55,450 nt of DNA from CBDCWT01 sp965223305 (lineage in GTDB: Bacteria; Planctomycetota; Planctomycetia; Pirellulales; Pirellulaceae): NCBI GenBank assembly GCA_965223305.1, contig CBDCWT010000023.1, forward strand, positions 1 to 55,450, in the 5' to 3' direction. Position numbers and translations under genes: made by a program. Every line of letters begins with the position of its first letter. Within the stretch, counting starts at the first letter, position 1. A model generated the notes under the pieces. That model saw only the letters and a program-made list of their open reading frames with translations. It was not told where the DNA came from and did not search any database. Shown one piece after another: positions 19,211 through 29,700 of the stretch.

Positions 19211-19957
19211 AGTTGTTGTCAAACTCGTGGTCGTCCCCTGTCACAATCCACGGAAAGGCTACGTGCGTGCTTGCAGATCAGGAACGGTGCGATACAGGGC
19301 GTACCGGTTACGGTAGTCGTCCAGCGAGACAATCTCGTCGCTGTTATGCCGTCGGGCCTTCCCCTGGGCTGCTTTGCCTTCGTAGATGTAGTCGCCCAGA
19401 TGTATGACGGCCTGAAGGTCCTCCTCGGCCATATGCCGCAGAGCCGTGAAGTAACCGTCTTCGTAGCGCTGACACGACGCGAATGCAAAGCGGAGTTTCT
19501 CTGGCATCGAGTCACCGGCGGGAGCGGTCCGAGTTCTGCCCACGGGACTCGTCTCGTTCCCAACCTTGAACTGATACCAGTAAGTTCGATCAGGCTTCAG
19601 CCCCTGGACCTCGACATGGACAGCATGTGCCCAATCCTTTGACGCCGTCGCCGTCCCCTTGCGAACCACGCGTGTCATCGACTCGTCGGTCGCCACCTGC
19701 CAGCGGACGCGGACGTCTTCGGGAGGCATTCCACCTCCACCGAGCGGATCGGGTGCCAGCCGCGTCCACAAGACGACTCCGTCCGGCAGTGGATCTCCTG
19801 ATGCTACGCCCAACTGGAACGGGTGGTCCTTCATTGGAACTCGGCGGTCAGCAGCAACAGCCACCGGCATGTTGAGAAACGGCCAAGCGCAGGTTGCGGA
19901 GGATACGGCGAGAAATGAACGGCGGCTGAAGGTGGGGCGGGGTGAGTTGCGTTGCAT
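19211..19957 (-). pseudogene. PhoD-family alkaline phosphatase/phosphodiesterase, 3' half missing
   Basis: The ATG at 19957 starts a Tat signal (FSRRSFLAVSSATCAWPFLN), then the PhoD N-terminal domain: FQLGVASGDPLPDGVVLWTRLAPDP, VRWQVATDESMTRVVRKGTA, VEVQGLKPDRTYWYQFKVG, and the start of the metallophosphatase domain: LRFAFASCQRYEDGYFTALRHMAEED and HLGDYIYEGKA. The frame stops at a TAG at 19259; in another frame FPWIVTGDDHEFDNNFA continues the PhoD text (usually VTWDDHE-NN), so a frameshift lies near 19255. After that the sequence enters a palindromic repeat and then the DUF3179 gene. The remaining ~250 residues of a full PhoD, with the C-terminal metal-binding His residues, are absent. It was probably a secreted phosphodiesterase and is unlikely to be active now. 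Confidence 0.75.
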
Positions 19958-19959
19958 TG

Positions 19960-20232
19960 CTATTCTCGGGGCAGGTCGAAGTAGAAAACTCGGTTGCTGT
20001 CGGCTTCTGTTCCGATTTCTTTTGATGATACCAGAAGCTGGTTGCCCAGAATCGTCCGCGATGCAATCGAACCGTCAGGGGCGGTGACGAGAAACTCGGC
20101 AGGATGGACGAAGCTATATGTACCCGAAGCCGAGATGGGGAGGGGGATCTTGTATGGAAACCGCGTGATGAGCGGGTTCGTCACGCGGAGCGTGACGACT
20201 ACGTAGCCATCACGCTCCGCGTGATGAGGCAT
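19960..20232 (-). CDS. small hypothetical protein, N-terminus within palindromic repeats
   Basis: 90 residues, ending two bases before the PhoD start. The first ~18 codons (HAERDGYVVVTLRVTNPL) are translated from two palindromic repeats at 20178-20226, so the true gene may begin later or have lost its 5' part to the repeats. The rest (FVHPAEFLVTAPDGSIASRTILGNQLLVSSKEIG) looks like beta-rich protein of unknown family. It may be the tail of a larger secreted protein once upstream of PhoD. I do not recognise it. Confidence 0.35.
   Translation of the reverse strand: MPHHAERDGYVVVTLRVTNPLITRFPYKIPLPISASGTYSFVHPAEFLVTAPDGSIASRTILGNQLLVSSKEIGTEADSNRVFYFDLPRE
20178..20226. repeat. inverted pair of REP-like palindromes (REPIN-like)
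   Basis: Two palindromes: arms TCGTCACGC (20178-20186) and GCGTGACGA (20190-20198) around GGA; arms CATCACGC (20208-20215) and GCGTGATG (20219-20226) around TCC. The cores CACGC-GGA-GCGTG and CACGC-TCC-GCGTG are reverse complements, so they are the same unit in opposite orientation 9 bases apart. A third copy of the TCC form lies at 23386-23402. Confidence 0.75.
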
Positions 20233-20413
20233 GCACGAATCAGCGTGGCGAGCCGTTGAGCGATCGGCCGTGCGTTTGCGTCACCGAAGGCCGGTCAAGT
20301 AGACTTCAAGGCAAGAGACGACCGACAGCCTGAGCCCACGAAGCGACCGCGAGGAGCAATCCGGTTTCTTCTGAAAGATACTCCCGTCGGTCCCGGTACT
20401 TTACTCTAGGACG

Positions 20414-21004
20414 ATGAAACAATCGCCGCCAACTCGACCTAGCTTGCTGGTGCGGCTGCGCGATCACAAAGACGAGAACGCCTGGCAGCAGTTCCTGGAT
20501 ATCTATGCGCCCCTAGTGCACGCGCTGGCCCGCCACCGTGGCTTGCAGGACGCCGATGCAGCTGATTTGACGCAAGAAGTACTGCAACGGGTGGCGCGGT
20601 CGGCCAAGAGTTTCAGCTATGACCCCAAGCGTGGTTCCTTCCGTGGTTGGCTGCTCAAAGTGACTCAAAACCAACTCCATGACTTCTTCGCCCGCAAACA
20701 TCGCCAACCGTTGGGCAGCGGAGATTCACAGGTTGGCAAGATGTTGCAAGCTGTGGCCGACCCCTCTTGCGAGGAAGAGTACTGGAACCGAGAGCATCAA
20801 TGGAGTTTGGTGCGGTGGGCAGCTGAACAGGTGAAAGCCGAGTTTCGTGAGAACACATGGAAGGCTTTTGTTCAAACCGCCCTCGAACAGAAAGACCCGG
20901 CTGTTGTGGCCTCGCAATTGGGAGCTTCCACCGGTGCCGTCTATATTGCCAAGAGCCGTGTCCTGGCACGGGTCCGGCAGTTGATTGAGGACCTAGGAGA
21001 ATGA
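20414..21004 (+). CDS. ECF-type RNA polymerase sigma factor
   Basis: 196 residues. Region 2: AWQQFLDIYAPLVHALARHRGLQDADAADLTQEVLQRVARSAKSF, followed by the -10-recognition helix text GSFRGWLLKVTQNQLHDFFAR. Region 4: ENTWKAFVQTALEQKDPAVVASQLGASTGAVYIAKSRVLARVRQLI, a helix-turn-helix for -35 recognition. This is the planctomycete-type ECF group that comes with Ser/Thr kinases. The stop codon overlaps the next start by ATGA (21001-21004), so sigma factor and kinase are translationally coupled. No dedicated anti-sigma gene is present; the kinase N-terminus carries a zinc anti-sigma-like motif and probably does that job. Confidence 0.93.
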   Translation: MKQSPPTRPSLLVRLRDHKDENAWQQFLDIYAPLVHALARHRGLQDADAADLTQEVLQRVARSAKSFSYDPKRGSFRGWLLKVTQNQLHDFFARKHRQPLGSGDSQVGKMLQAVADPSCEEEYWNREHQWSLVRWAAEQVKAEFRENTWKAFVQTALEQKDPAVVASQLGASTGAVYIAKSRVLARVRQLIEDLGE

Positions 21005-23383
21005 CGGACGTTCATGCCTGTCCGCCTGACGACGATCTGCGCTCGCTGCTTGAACTAGATGCCTTCGAGACTCCTCAGCATCCACTGGTCGCTCATCTAG
21101 ATCAATGCCAAGATTGCCAGCAGCGGTTACTTGAGCTGGCAGGTGATGACGAGTTGCTTCCGGAGGAGGGTCCCCGAACCGCCGCCGCGTCGGGCCTCAG
21201 CGACGAGCTGGTTCGCGTCATCGAGGCGATGGGTGCCCGCAGTGGCGCCACTACGAGTGACTTGCCCTTGCACTTTCTGCGATCCGCACGAGATCCGAGC
21301 CACCTGGGCGAGCTGGGGCACTATCACATTCTGGAAGTCGTCGGGCAAGGTGCGATGGGTATCGTGCTCCGCGCGTTTGACACGGCATTGAATCGGATCG
21401 TCGCGATCAAGGTATTGCATCCGAACTTGGCTACGAGTGCATCGGCACGTTTGCGTTTCACGCGCGAAGCACAAGCCGCGGCCGCGGTCAGCCACGATCA
21501 TGTGGTCACGATACACGCGGTAGATCAGCACGACGAGATTCCCTACCTCGTAATGCAATTTGTCGAGGGGGAATCTCTGCAGGAGCGGATTCACCGGCAC
21601 GCGCCGCTGGAAACACCGGAAATCCTCCGCATCGGTATGCAGATTGCCTCCGGACTCGCCGCGGCGCATGCTCAAGGGCTCGTTCACCGGGACATCAAAC
21701 CGGCCAACATCTTGTTGGAAAACGGCGTTGCACGCGTCAAGATTACTGACTTCGGTCTAGCCAAGGCGGTGGATGACGCCAGGCTGACCCAGAGTGGGAC
21801 CGTCGCTGGTACTCCGCAGTATATGGCGCCCGAGCAAGCCAACGGGGATCCAGTCGATCATCGTGCCGATCTGTTTAGCCTCGGATCGGTCATGTACGCG
21901 ATGTGCACCGGCCAGCCCCCGTTTGCAGGTGGCTCGTCCTTGGAAGTCCTCCGTCAAGTGTGTGATCACCAGCCTCCGTCGCTGGAGGGAGTTCGTCCAC
22001 AACCTCCACCTTGGTTGGTGCGAATTGTCGAGCGGCTGCTGGAAAAGGACGTTCAGCGGCGTTATCAGTCATCCAAGGAAGTAGCTGCCGTGTTGGAGGC
22101 GCGGCTAGCCGAGCTGCAAGGGAATTCGCGCCAGGTCCAAACGCAGCTTGACGCTCCGGCGCGGCGCTGGTGGCAAACCCGAATTGCCTTCGTGCTAGGT
22201 GGCTGCCTGTTAGGGCTGGCAGCCGCCATCGTCGCACAGCAGCTGCAACCGGCATCCGACGTGACGCAGTCGCCAGCGACAGCCAGTGTGGCCGGGGCTC
22301 AAGCCCCGAGCGTTCCGACCACTCAGGGTGCGTTTGTCGTTGCTGACTCGGGCGAACGATTTATTACGCTGTCTGAGGCTGTGGGAGCTGCTCCGGACGG
22401 GGGGCACCGTCGAAGTGCACGGCAGCGGTCCCTTCGAGACTGCTTCCCTTCGCATCACGAACAAGTCGTTGACGATCCGGGGCGTTAGCGACGTCAGGTC
22501 GCGGATTGTCCAGGCTGCAGACGCCGGCGAGTTAATCTCTAGCGACTCCGATTTGACGCTGATCGGTCTCGACCTCCGGTGGTCGGGCACGCCGCGGAGG
22601 AGACCCCGCGACGGCATGGTGGAATTTTGTGCCGTCCGCGCCTCTGGCGACAGCTTCCACGCGCGTGACTGCCGTTTCGTCGTTGGTCCCGGAAACGGCT
22701 GCGTCGGATTCGACGGTTTGAATCTCGACGTCGAGGACTGCCATTTCGCGGGTGACGACGGAGTTTCTATCATGCTCAAACTACGGCCACTCGGTTCGAG
22801 TCGCGTTTACAACTCGATCTTGTCCGGACAGCTCGCACTAGTTTTGATCATCCGGGAAGACGATTTGCCAGACCAGTCGACAGAAATCGAATTGACACAA
22901 AACACAATTCGTTGCGACCACTTGCTGCGCTGGATGGCCGACCGGAACTCCTTAGCGCGACCGCTGCGGACTGACGACCAGTATGTAGTTCGAGCTGATC
23001 TCGTTGCACGCTCTAATCTGTTTGACGTTGGCACACTACTCCTACTTCCGCCGCCAAGGATGGTTGCGCGTAATGCTGAAACGGTTGGATCTAGACCGGA
23101 GTACCTCCGACACTACCTGCGCTGGCGGGGGGAGACGAACTACTTCATTGATCCGATCCAGTTGACAATGGTGATGGTACGACGGCAGTGGATATCACTG
23201 CCGCGGCTGACCGGTAGCTTACCTCAATGGCAATCGTATTGGGAAAGTGACGCGAACTCGCTGATCGGACAGGTCGCCTATCAAGCAGACGGAGATCCAA
23301 CGGATCCGGAGTCGTTCAAGGTCCTGTCGTGGGAGCCGCCTCCGGAGCTGCACGTGGGATACCGACCAGGCGGCGCAAAGTAG
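21001..23383 (+). CDS. anti-sigma-like/Ser-Thr kinase/beta-helix membrane fusion, one frameshift in a G6 run
   Basis: About 793 residues with one base removed. Residues 28-45 contain H32-x3-C36-x2-C39 (HLDQCQDC), the zinc anti-sigma signature. The kinase domain spans ~105-370: GQGAMG loop, catalytic Lys137 (VAIKVL), HRDIKPANILLENG with Asp231, DFGLAK (250-255) and GTPQYMAPEQ. A transmembrane helix lies at ~393-413 (IAFVLGGCLLGLAAAIVA). Beyond it the chain enters a right-handed beta-helix-like domain (GERFITLSEAVGAAPDGG, then VEVHGSGPFETASLRITNKSLTIRGV, FHARDCRFVVGPGNGCVGFDG). The frame changes at 22399-22404: GGGGGG where five G restore the reading. The likely role is a membrane kinase that senses something outside and controls the coupled sigma factor. 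Confidence 0.88.
22399..22404 (+). other. G6 run at the kinase frame break
   Basis: Removing one G joins APDGG to TVEVHGSG without loss. The break falls between the membrane helix and the beta-helix domain, so a product stopping in the original frame would keep the kinase and lose most of the outside domain. It is either a homopolymer sequencing error or a slippage site. Confidence 0.6.
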
Positions 23384-23385
23384 CA

Positions 23386-23402
23386 GGCACGCTCCGCGTG
23401 CC
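23386..23402. repeat. REP-like palindrome GGCACGC-TCC-GCGTGCC
   Basis: Perfect 7-bp arms with the loop TCC, three bases after the kinase stop codon. Same core as the palindromes at 20178-20226. Confidence 0.75.
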
Positions 23403-23436
23403 GTCCGCCAGTTGAACTGTGTGCGTTCACGGTCTT

Positions 23437-23708
23437 GGCAGCCTGTTGATTTTCTCAATAGGCTGCCACATCACAGGGATGTGATGCCAAATCAGCGACG
23501 TAAGTCGTTGATTTGCGAGCCGCGAAGAACTCTGTTCTGAGCTTGGTGAGGTTGAAAAACGCCAGGAAGGCGTTTTTCAACAGGCAGTTAAGAGCCGGCG
23601 ATCCCATCTTTCCGGATCTTCTTTCATTTGGAATCGCATTCGCAGATCCGATTTCGGACACAAAGACCTGTCAGAGAAAATACACCGGTGGCCACCACGA
23701 TTTTCTCT
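23437..23708. other. array of five consecutive stem-loops in the gap before the RHS gene
   Basis: The 396-base gap 23384-23779 has no gene. It holds: 23437-23449/23455-23467 (13 bp, loop TTTTC, one G-T pair); 23469-23475/23480-23486 (CATCACA/TGTGATG); 23488-23498/23503-23513 (AAATCAGCGAC/GTCGTTGATTT, one G-T pair); 23551-23563/23569-23581 (GTTGAAAAACGCC, perfect 13 bp, loop AGGAA); 23669-23679/23698-23708 (TCAGAGAAAAT/ATTTTCTCTGA). The 13-bp hairpin ending in T-rich sequence could terminate the kinase transcript. Confidence 0.7.
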
Positions 23709-23731
23709 GAAAGATCCTGCTGGCCAACCAG

Positions 23732-23774
23732 TACTTACCTGCGGACAACCTACCAAGACAACCCCGCAGGTAAG
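23732..23774 (+). promoter_or_regulatory. stem-loop covering the ribosome binding site of the RHS gene
   Basis: CTTACCTGCGG (23732-23742) and CCGCAGGTAAG (23764-23774) are perfect 11-bp complements with a 21-base loop. The right arm contains AGG, the only Shine-Dalgarno-like sequence before the ATG at 23780. Pairing would hide it, so translation may be conditional. Confidence 0.5.
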
Positions 23775-23779
23775 AAACG

Positions 23780-26700
23780 ATGCCGCTCGTCCATCGATCT
23801 GCTCGTCAGCAGCAACGGAAAGCTAGACTCCGCGCGACCCGTCGTCGTCGACGATCCAGGATGAGGGACCACGGCTGCTGGATGGAGACGCTCGAAGATC
23901 GCCGGTTGTTGGCGTCCGATTGGCAGAATTCATGCAACGCTCTGGACATCAACAACGATCAGGTCGTTGTTCCGCAAGATGTCTTGGTTGGCATCAATGA
24001 GCTGAATTTTAGGCAAGTGGTGGGTCCTGCTGGACAACTGCCGCCACGCTCCGCACACACCTCCGCTCCCTTCTTTGACACGAACGGAGACGGGATCTTC
24101 GTGCCGACCGACCTGCTCCGGGTGATCAACGTCCTGAACGGTGTCTCGCCGGAGCCGTGGTTTTCTTTCGCAGCCGAGCTGGAAAACGACACCGGGCCGC
24201 AGGGCGCGACGAACGACGACGGCCTGACCTCGGACCCACGGATTTCTGGCAGCTTCGCCGCCACGCTGGGACTCACGTCGCTGTTGGCGGCGCTGGACGG
24301 TGGGGCGGCCGTTCCGTTGCCACAGACTTGTGGTGGGTTTGCGTTTGACCCAGGGTTGGCCGACGACGGTTCGGCGGATGGGCCGCACGTCGTTGAATTC
24401 CGCGGGCACGACCCAGCGAATCGGATCGCCGCATTCACGATCGAGTTCACGCTGGACACCGTCCCGCCCGAGCTGACCGCGGCCATCGCGCCTGAGTCCG
24501 ACACCGGTCGCGTGGGTGACGGTGTGACGGATTTGCGGCAAGTGACTTTCTCGGGAAAGACCGAGCCGGGCGTGGGTGTGAGCGTCGGTGACAACGGTCT
24601 GTCGACTGCCGCCGCAGCCGATGGGGAGTTTGTTGTGGCGGGGGTCAGTTTGGAATCAGGGCGCAACACGATTGTGACCCAAGCCGAGGACCTCGCCGGA
24701 AATCGCGGGCGAGTCGACCAGACCATTTTTCTGGATGACTGCGGTGCTTTCGATCCGTTTACAACGGGATTGATCGGACGCGATACCCTGCCGATTGCCG
24801 GGGCGCCGATTCCGTTGGCCGCGCCCGTTCACCCGGGCGAAATCGCAGGCGGGAACGATGGCGAGGTGGGCGTCGTGTTGGGACTCCTCGACGGCGATCT
24901 CACCACCGACCTCGTCACCACCGACCCCCTGACCGACGAGGTGCTGGTCTTTCTCGGCCAAGGTGACGTCTTGCAGCAGCCGACACGGTATCCAAGTGGA
25001 GGGGACGAGCCAACCCGTGTAGCAGTTGGCGGATTTTTCGGGCCAAGCGATGCGGACATCGCGGTCGGTCACCGAGATGGGAGTGTGACCTTTTTAGAGG
25101 GCAACGGAGACGGATCGTTCGACCTCCGTGATGTTGCCACCCTTTCGGGCCTAGGAGTCATTCGCGATTTGTTGGCCGCGGATTTTGACAACAATGGCGA
25201 GACGGATTTGGTGGTTTCCAGTGGAGATCGAGTGTACCTGATCCGCAACGATCAGGATCTCCTGCGCTCCGGCGCGATCAAAAACGGCGAATTCACACAG
25301 GGTCTTGTGGGGTGGAATGCGGCCGGCGTCGGACAACAACTTGGCCAGACGCCGGGTTCGGTCGCCGTTGCCGGCGAAGCCGCGCTGCTGGTCGAGAACC
25401 ACTCGCTGCTGGTCACCTTGGAACAGTCTTTCGTCGTGCCACCCTCTCCCCAGCAGCTGACGTTGGACATTGTGTCACAGGATTTCGAGTCTTCGGCGGC
25501 GATACCGGACGCCTTCGAAATCTCGCTGCTTGACGTCGAGCAGCAATCGATGGTGCCTACCTTTGACGACGCCACATCGTTCTTCAATCTCAGCTCCGCC
25601 GGCGTTCTGATGGCGGAGGGTGTGACCTTCGACGGAGTCACCGTCACCGTTGATATTTCAAGTTTAGAGCCAGGAACACAGGTGACGTTGTATCTAGACC
25701 TCGTAGGCAACCCACCTGGTACCAGCTCGGTTGTCGGCATCGACAACGTTGCGGTCACCCCGGAGGTGATCGCCATCGACAGTTTTACAGTTACTCCGCT
25801 GGACCGTGTTTTTCTCGAGGCAGCGAGGAGTGGCTTCTGTGACGCGAATGCTGATGATCGGCAGGATCTGCAGATCTACGACCGGGCGACGGACCAAGTC
25901 ACGACACACCTCGGCGACGGAGCCGGCAGCTTCACCGCGATGCCCGACGCCGGTGTAACGACCGGCGGCCCGCCTGCCCAAGTCCCAGCATCTTTGCAGG
26001 TAATGCCGTCGGTCGACGTCGTAGCGACAGAGGGTTTCGTGCATCCGGCAGTTGCCGAAGATGCCACGGTCGAAGGTGAAGCAACCGACCGCACTGTCCA
26101 ACTGGGTGAGCTGATCAGCGATGCGGTGGACGTGGCTGGAGAAGTCGATCGGTTTACCTTTCTTGTCGAGCCCAACCAGCGACTTTACTTCGATGCACAG
26201 GAGGGAAGCCCCAGTCAGCTCGAGTGGACTTTGGCTGGCCCTGCAGGCGAAGTGGTCTTTGAGGAACTCTTTCGTGACCAAGAAATCGAAGCGAGTCTGG
26301 CAGGGAGCTACACCCTCAGCGTCGGCGGTCGCGGTGATGCGACCGCTGAGTATCGTTTTCAGATCTTCGCTGTACCGCCTACCCAGACGCGCAATATCCA
26401 AATTGGCGATGAAACAGCGGGTGCCTTTCAGGTCCCCGGAGAGCAAGACGAATTCCAGTTCTCCGCTCAGGCTGGTCAGATATTGTATTTCGATCGCCTG
26501 CAGTCGCCGAACGCTTTTGTCTGGCGATTGCTGGACCCGCATGACGAGGTCGTCTTCGAGCACAATTCGTTTGGCGACCAAGGGCCGCTGGAGGTTCAGA
26601 CGACCGGTGTCCATCGGATCGAGATCGATCCGCAACGAGATTTGACCGGCGAGTATCTTTTTAGAATTCTGGAAGTGCCCGACCCGAGCACTTTCGATGT

Positions 26701-29700
26701 GTTGATCGGTGCCCCGGTGAGCGGCCGCATTCGTGTTCCAGGCGAAGTACATCATTTCCGGTTTGACGCAGCCGCTGGCGCTAATTTGTTTGCGGACGCC
26801 CAGGACATGCCCGGTGAATTTGACTGGACGTTGCGCGGCCCGTCGGGTAGCGTTCTTTTTGATGGGCGAGGAGATCAAGGTCCGCTGTCGCTAGACGAAG
26901 CCGGCCAGTTTCTCATCACGCTTGACCCTCGCGCCGACGGGACAGGATACTACCAGTTTGTTCTCTGGGATCTACCCAGCACTCCGCCCCGCGAGATTGC
27001 GTGGGACACTCCGGTCTTCGACGCAATTGTCACGCCCGGCGAGATGCGAACCTTCGAATTCGACGGCATCGCAGATCAGCAACTTGCCGTCGATGTCATC
27101 AGCTTGGCTACTGGCTCGCACCGCATGGAGCTGCTGGATCCATCCGGCAACGTTCTCTTCACGAGGCGTGTGACCGACCAAACCATCGACTCGTTGCCTG
27201 AAACAGGGCGTTATCGGTTGACGATCGACCCGTTCGACGACAACGTCGGTCCTTTCAGTTTTCAGATCACCGGCGGCGACATTCCGGATGTGCCACCTCA
27301 CGCCGACCTGCAAGTGAGCGATGTCGAAGCACCACGACGTGTCGTCGGAAATCCCGCCGAGATAACAGTTGGCTGGAAAGTTACCAATCAGGGAGACGTC
27401 GCCGTCCCGTCGGGAACGGTCATCACGGACGCCATCTACCTGTCGGTCGACGACGACCTTGACAAGTTGCCTGTTGACCCTCTGGTAACGCGCGTCGACA
27501 CCATGCTGGACGCGCCGCTGCTCCCCGGCGAGACCGTCGAACGTCTGGAGACGGTCACTCTGTTTGCCGATCTAGAAGCTGAGTTCAAAGTCGTGGTGTC
27601 TACGGACGTGCGGAACCAGGTCTTCGAAAATCAATCTGAAACCGACTCGGCGGCCAGCTCGCCGGTCGCTGTCTATTCGCAGCCGCGAGTACTGGCGCAA
27701 GATCCAGTGCTGCAGATCCACACGGAGGACGGCCTACAGCTACCGGCAGGGACCTCACTGACGTTGAGCGGCCGAGCCGCCGTGCGTCCTGGCGCCGTGA
27801 ATGCAGTGTTTCTGATCGACCTCTCGGGTAGTACGGCATTGGTGACCGACGTGGACGCCAATTACGACGGCGTCTTGGACGAGACGGATGACATCAACCA
27901 AGACGGTCGTGTTGGCGATCTGCTGGACAAACAGATTGGGCTCGTGACAGGGGCCATCGCACGGTTAGGACAGCGGATCGATGATCTTCGCGTGGCCGTC
28001 GTGGGATGGGGGAGCAGCACACGCGCGTTTCCCGACGGGTTCGAATCGTTGGATCTCAGCGAGCAGCTGTTGGACCAAGTCTTCCGTGCTCCCGGAGCCG
28101 ACGACAACGATAACGCGATTGCTGACGAGGCGGAGGCCACTGAGTCGCTGTTTCACCGCGCGATCGGCCTCGCCTCGCATTCGGGTGCCAAACTGTTCAA
28201 GTCGTTCTTCATAGGCTCAGGAACCAGTTTCGAACAGGCGCTGCAAGAGCTGATGGACTTACTGGATGCGGCGCCCGACGCCGACTTAACGCAGGTCTTC
28301 TTGTTGCAGGACGGCATCTTCGATGCCGGCAACGCACCGACAGATCAGCAGACCATCGAACAGCTGGCTGCCCGCGGCGTTCTGTTGCGGGCTGCCCAGG
28401 TGTCGGGCGACGCGCACATTGATGAACTGGAACGCATTGCCACGATTGTCGACGCGCATCCGGATTCACAGGCGACTGCCGTGATCGTCGAGACGCCGGC
28501 CGAGCTCGACAACCTCCCCTTTACCAACTCCCGGCTCAGCGGTGTAACGATCGATAACCGCGGTGTCGACCGCTTGGACAGCAGCGGCAATTTCTTTACG
28601 ACAGTGACGCTCGAGGCGGGTGAGAACGTCTTCACGATCAGTGCTATCGACTCGCTGGGCAACGAAACAGCCGAATCGCTCACCATCGTGGGCCTGCCGG
28701 CGAACGAATTAGACCTCTCGGAAGCCCGGGAGGTTACTGAGTTGGCGCAGCCGCGGTTTCGCCACCCGACGTTCAATAGGCAGAGCTCGACATTGCTGGT
28801 CGACGTGGCATTGACCAATCAAACCGAACTGCCGCTCAAGGGCCCCGTATTTGCCGTTGTCGATGCGCCCGATCGACCAGTCGTGCGGCTGAGCAACGCC
28901 GACGGTTTGGTTGACTCGGAGCGACCGTATGTGGAATTCGACTCCGAGCTGATCGACGGAGTGTTGCCGCCACTGTCCGAGACAGGCTCGATTCGCCTCC
29001 AGATGTCCAACCCTTCGAGAGACCGTTTCGAACTTCAAGTGTCTTTGCTCATGCTGGGTAACCAGCCGCCCGCGTTTTCATCGGTTCCTACGACGGAAAT
29101 AACGGCGGGCGAACACTTCGTGTACATGCCTGAGGTGAACGACGACGACGTCGCTTTGATCTTCAAGACGGCCACTGCCCCGCCGGCAATGACCGTCGAT
29201 CCGTCAAGCGGCACAATTCACTGGCAGACCACGCTCGGCGATGTAGGGCGACACCAGGTGGATCTGTTGGTCGAGGACGGCTTCGGGGGTGTTGCACAGC
29301 AGACATTCGAAGTGGCCGTTGTGGCAGAGATGCCCAACCGTCCGCCGCTCTTCCGATCCTCGCCGACCACGGAAATCGATAGCGGTGGTCACTACGCGTA
29401 CCAGGCGGAGGCATTTGACGCTGACGGTGATCCGTTGACGTATTCGCTGGATCGAGGACCGGCGGAGCTGGCCGTAGACAGTGCTACGGGAGAGGTCAGC
29501 TGGGCCAGCCCGCCAGATGGTGAGTACGAGGTGATTTTGCGCGTCGACGACGGCCAGACGGGGAGCTCGACCCAGGCTCTTGTCTTGACGGTTGGAGGAG
29601 CAGCTGCCAATCCAGGTGCTCCCCAAGTCTTCTCGACGCCCACCTTGCTCGCCGCCGTGTCCACGCCCTACTGGTACCTGCCAGTAGCGCGGGACCCAGA

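Noticed and set aside
19259..19261. TAG in the PhoD gene as a recoded stop
   Set aside because: The downstream PhoD text is in another frame, so a frameshift rather than recoding explains it.
9543..20000. Programmed frameshifting or recoding as the general explanation for the interrupted genes
   Set aside because: The sites have no common slippery sequence or stimulator and are too many and too scattered; an artefact or decay is simpler.
23384..23779. Stem-loop array as a CRISPR
   Set aside because: The hairpins differ in sequence and spacing; there are no identical repeats or spacers and no cas genes.
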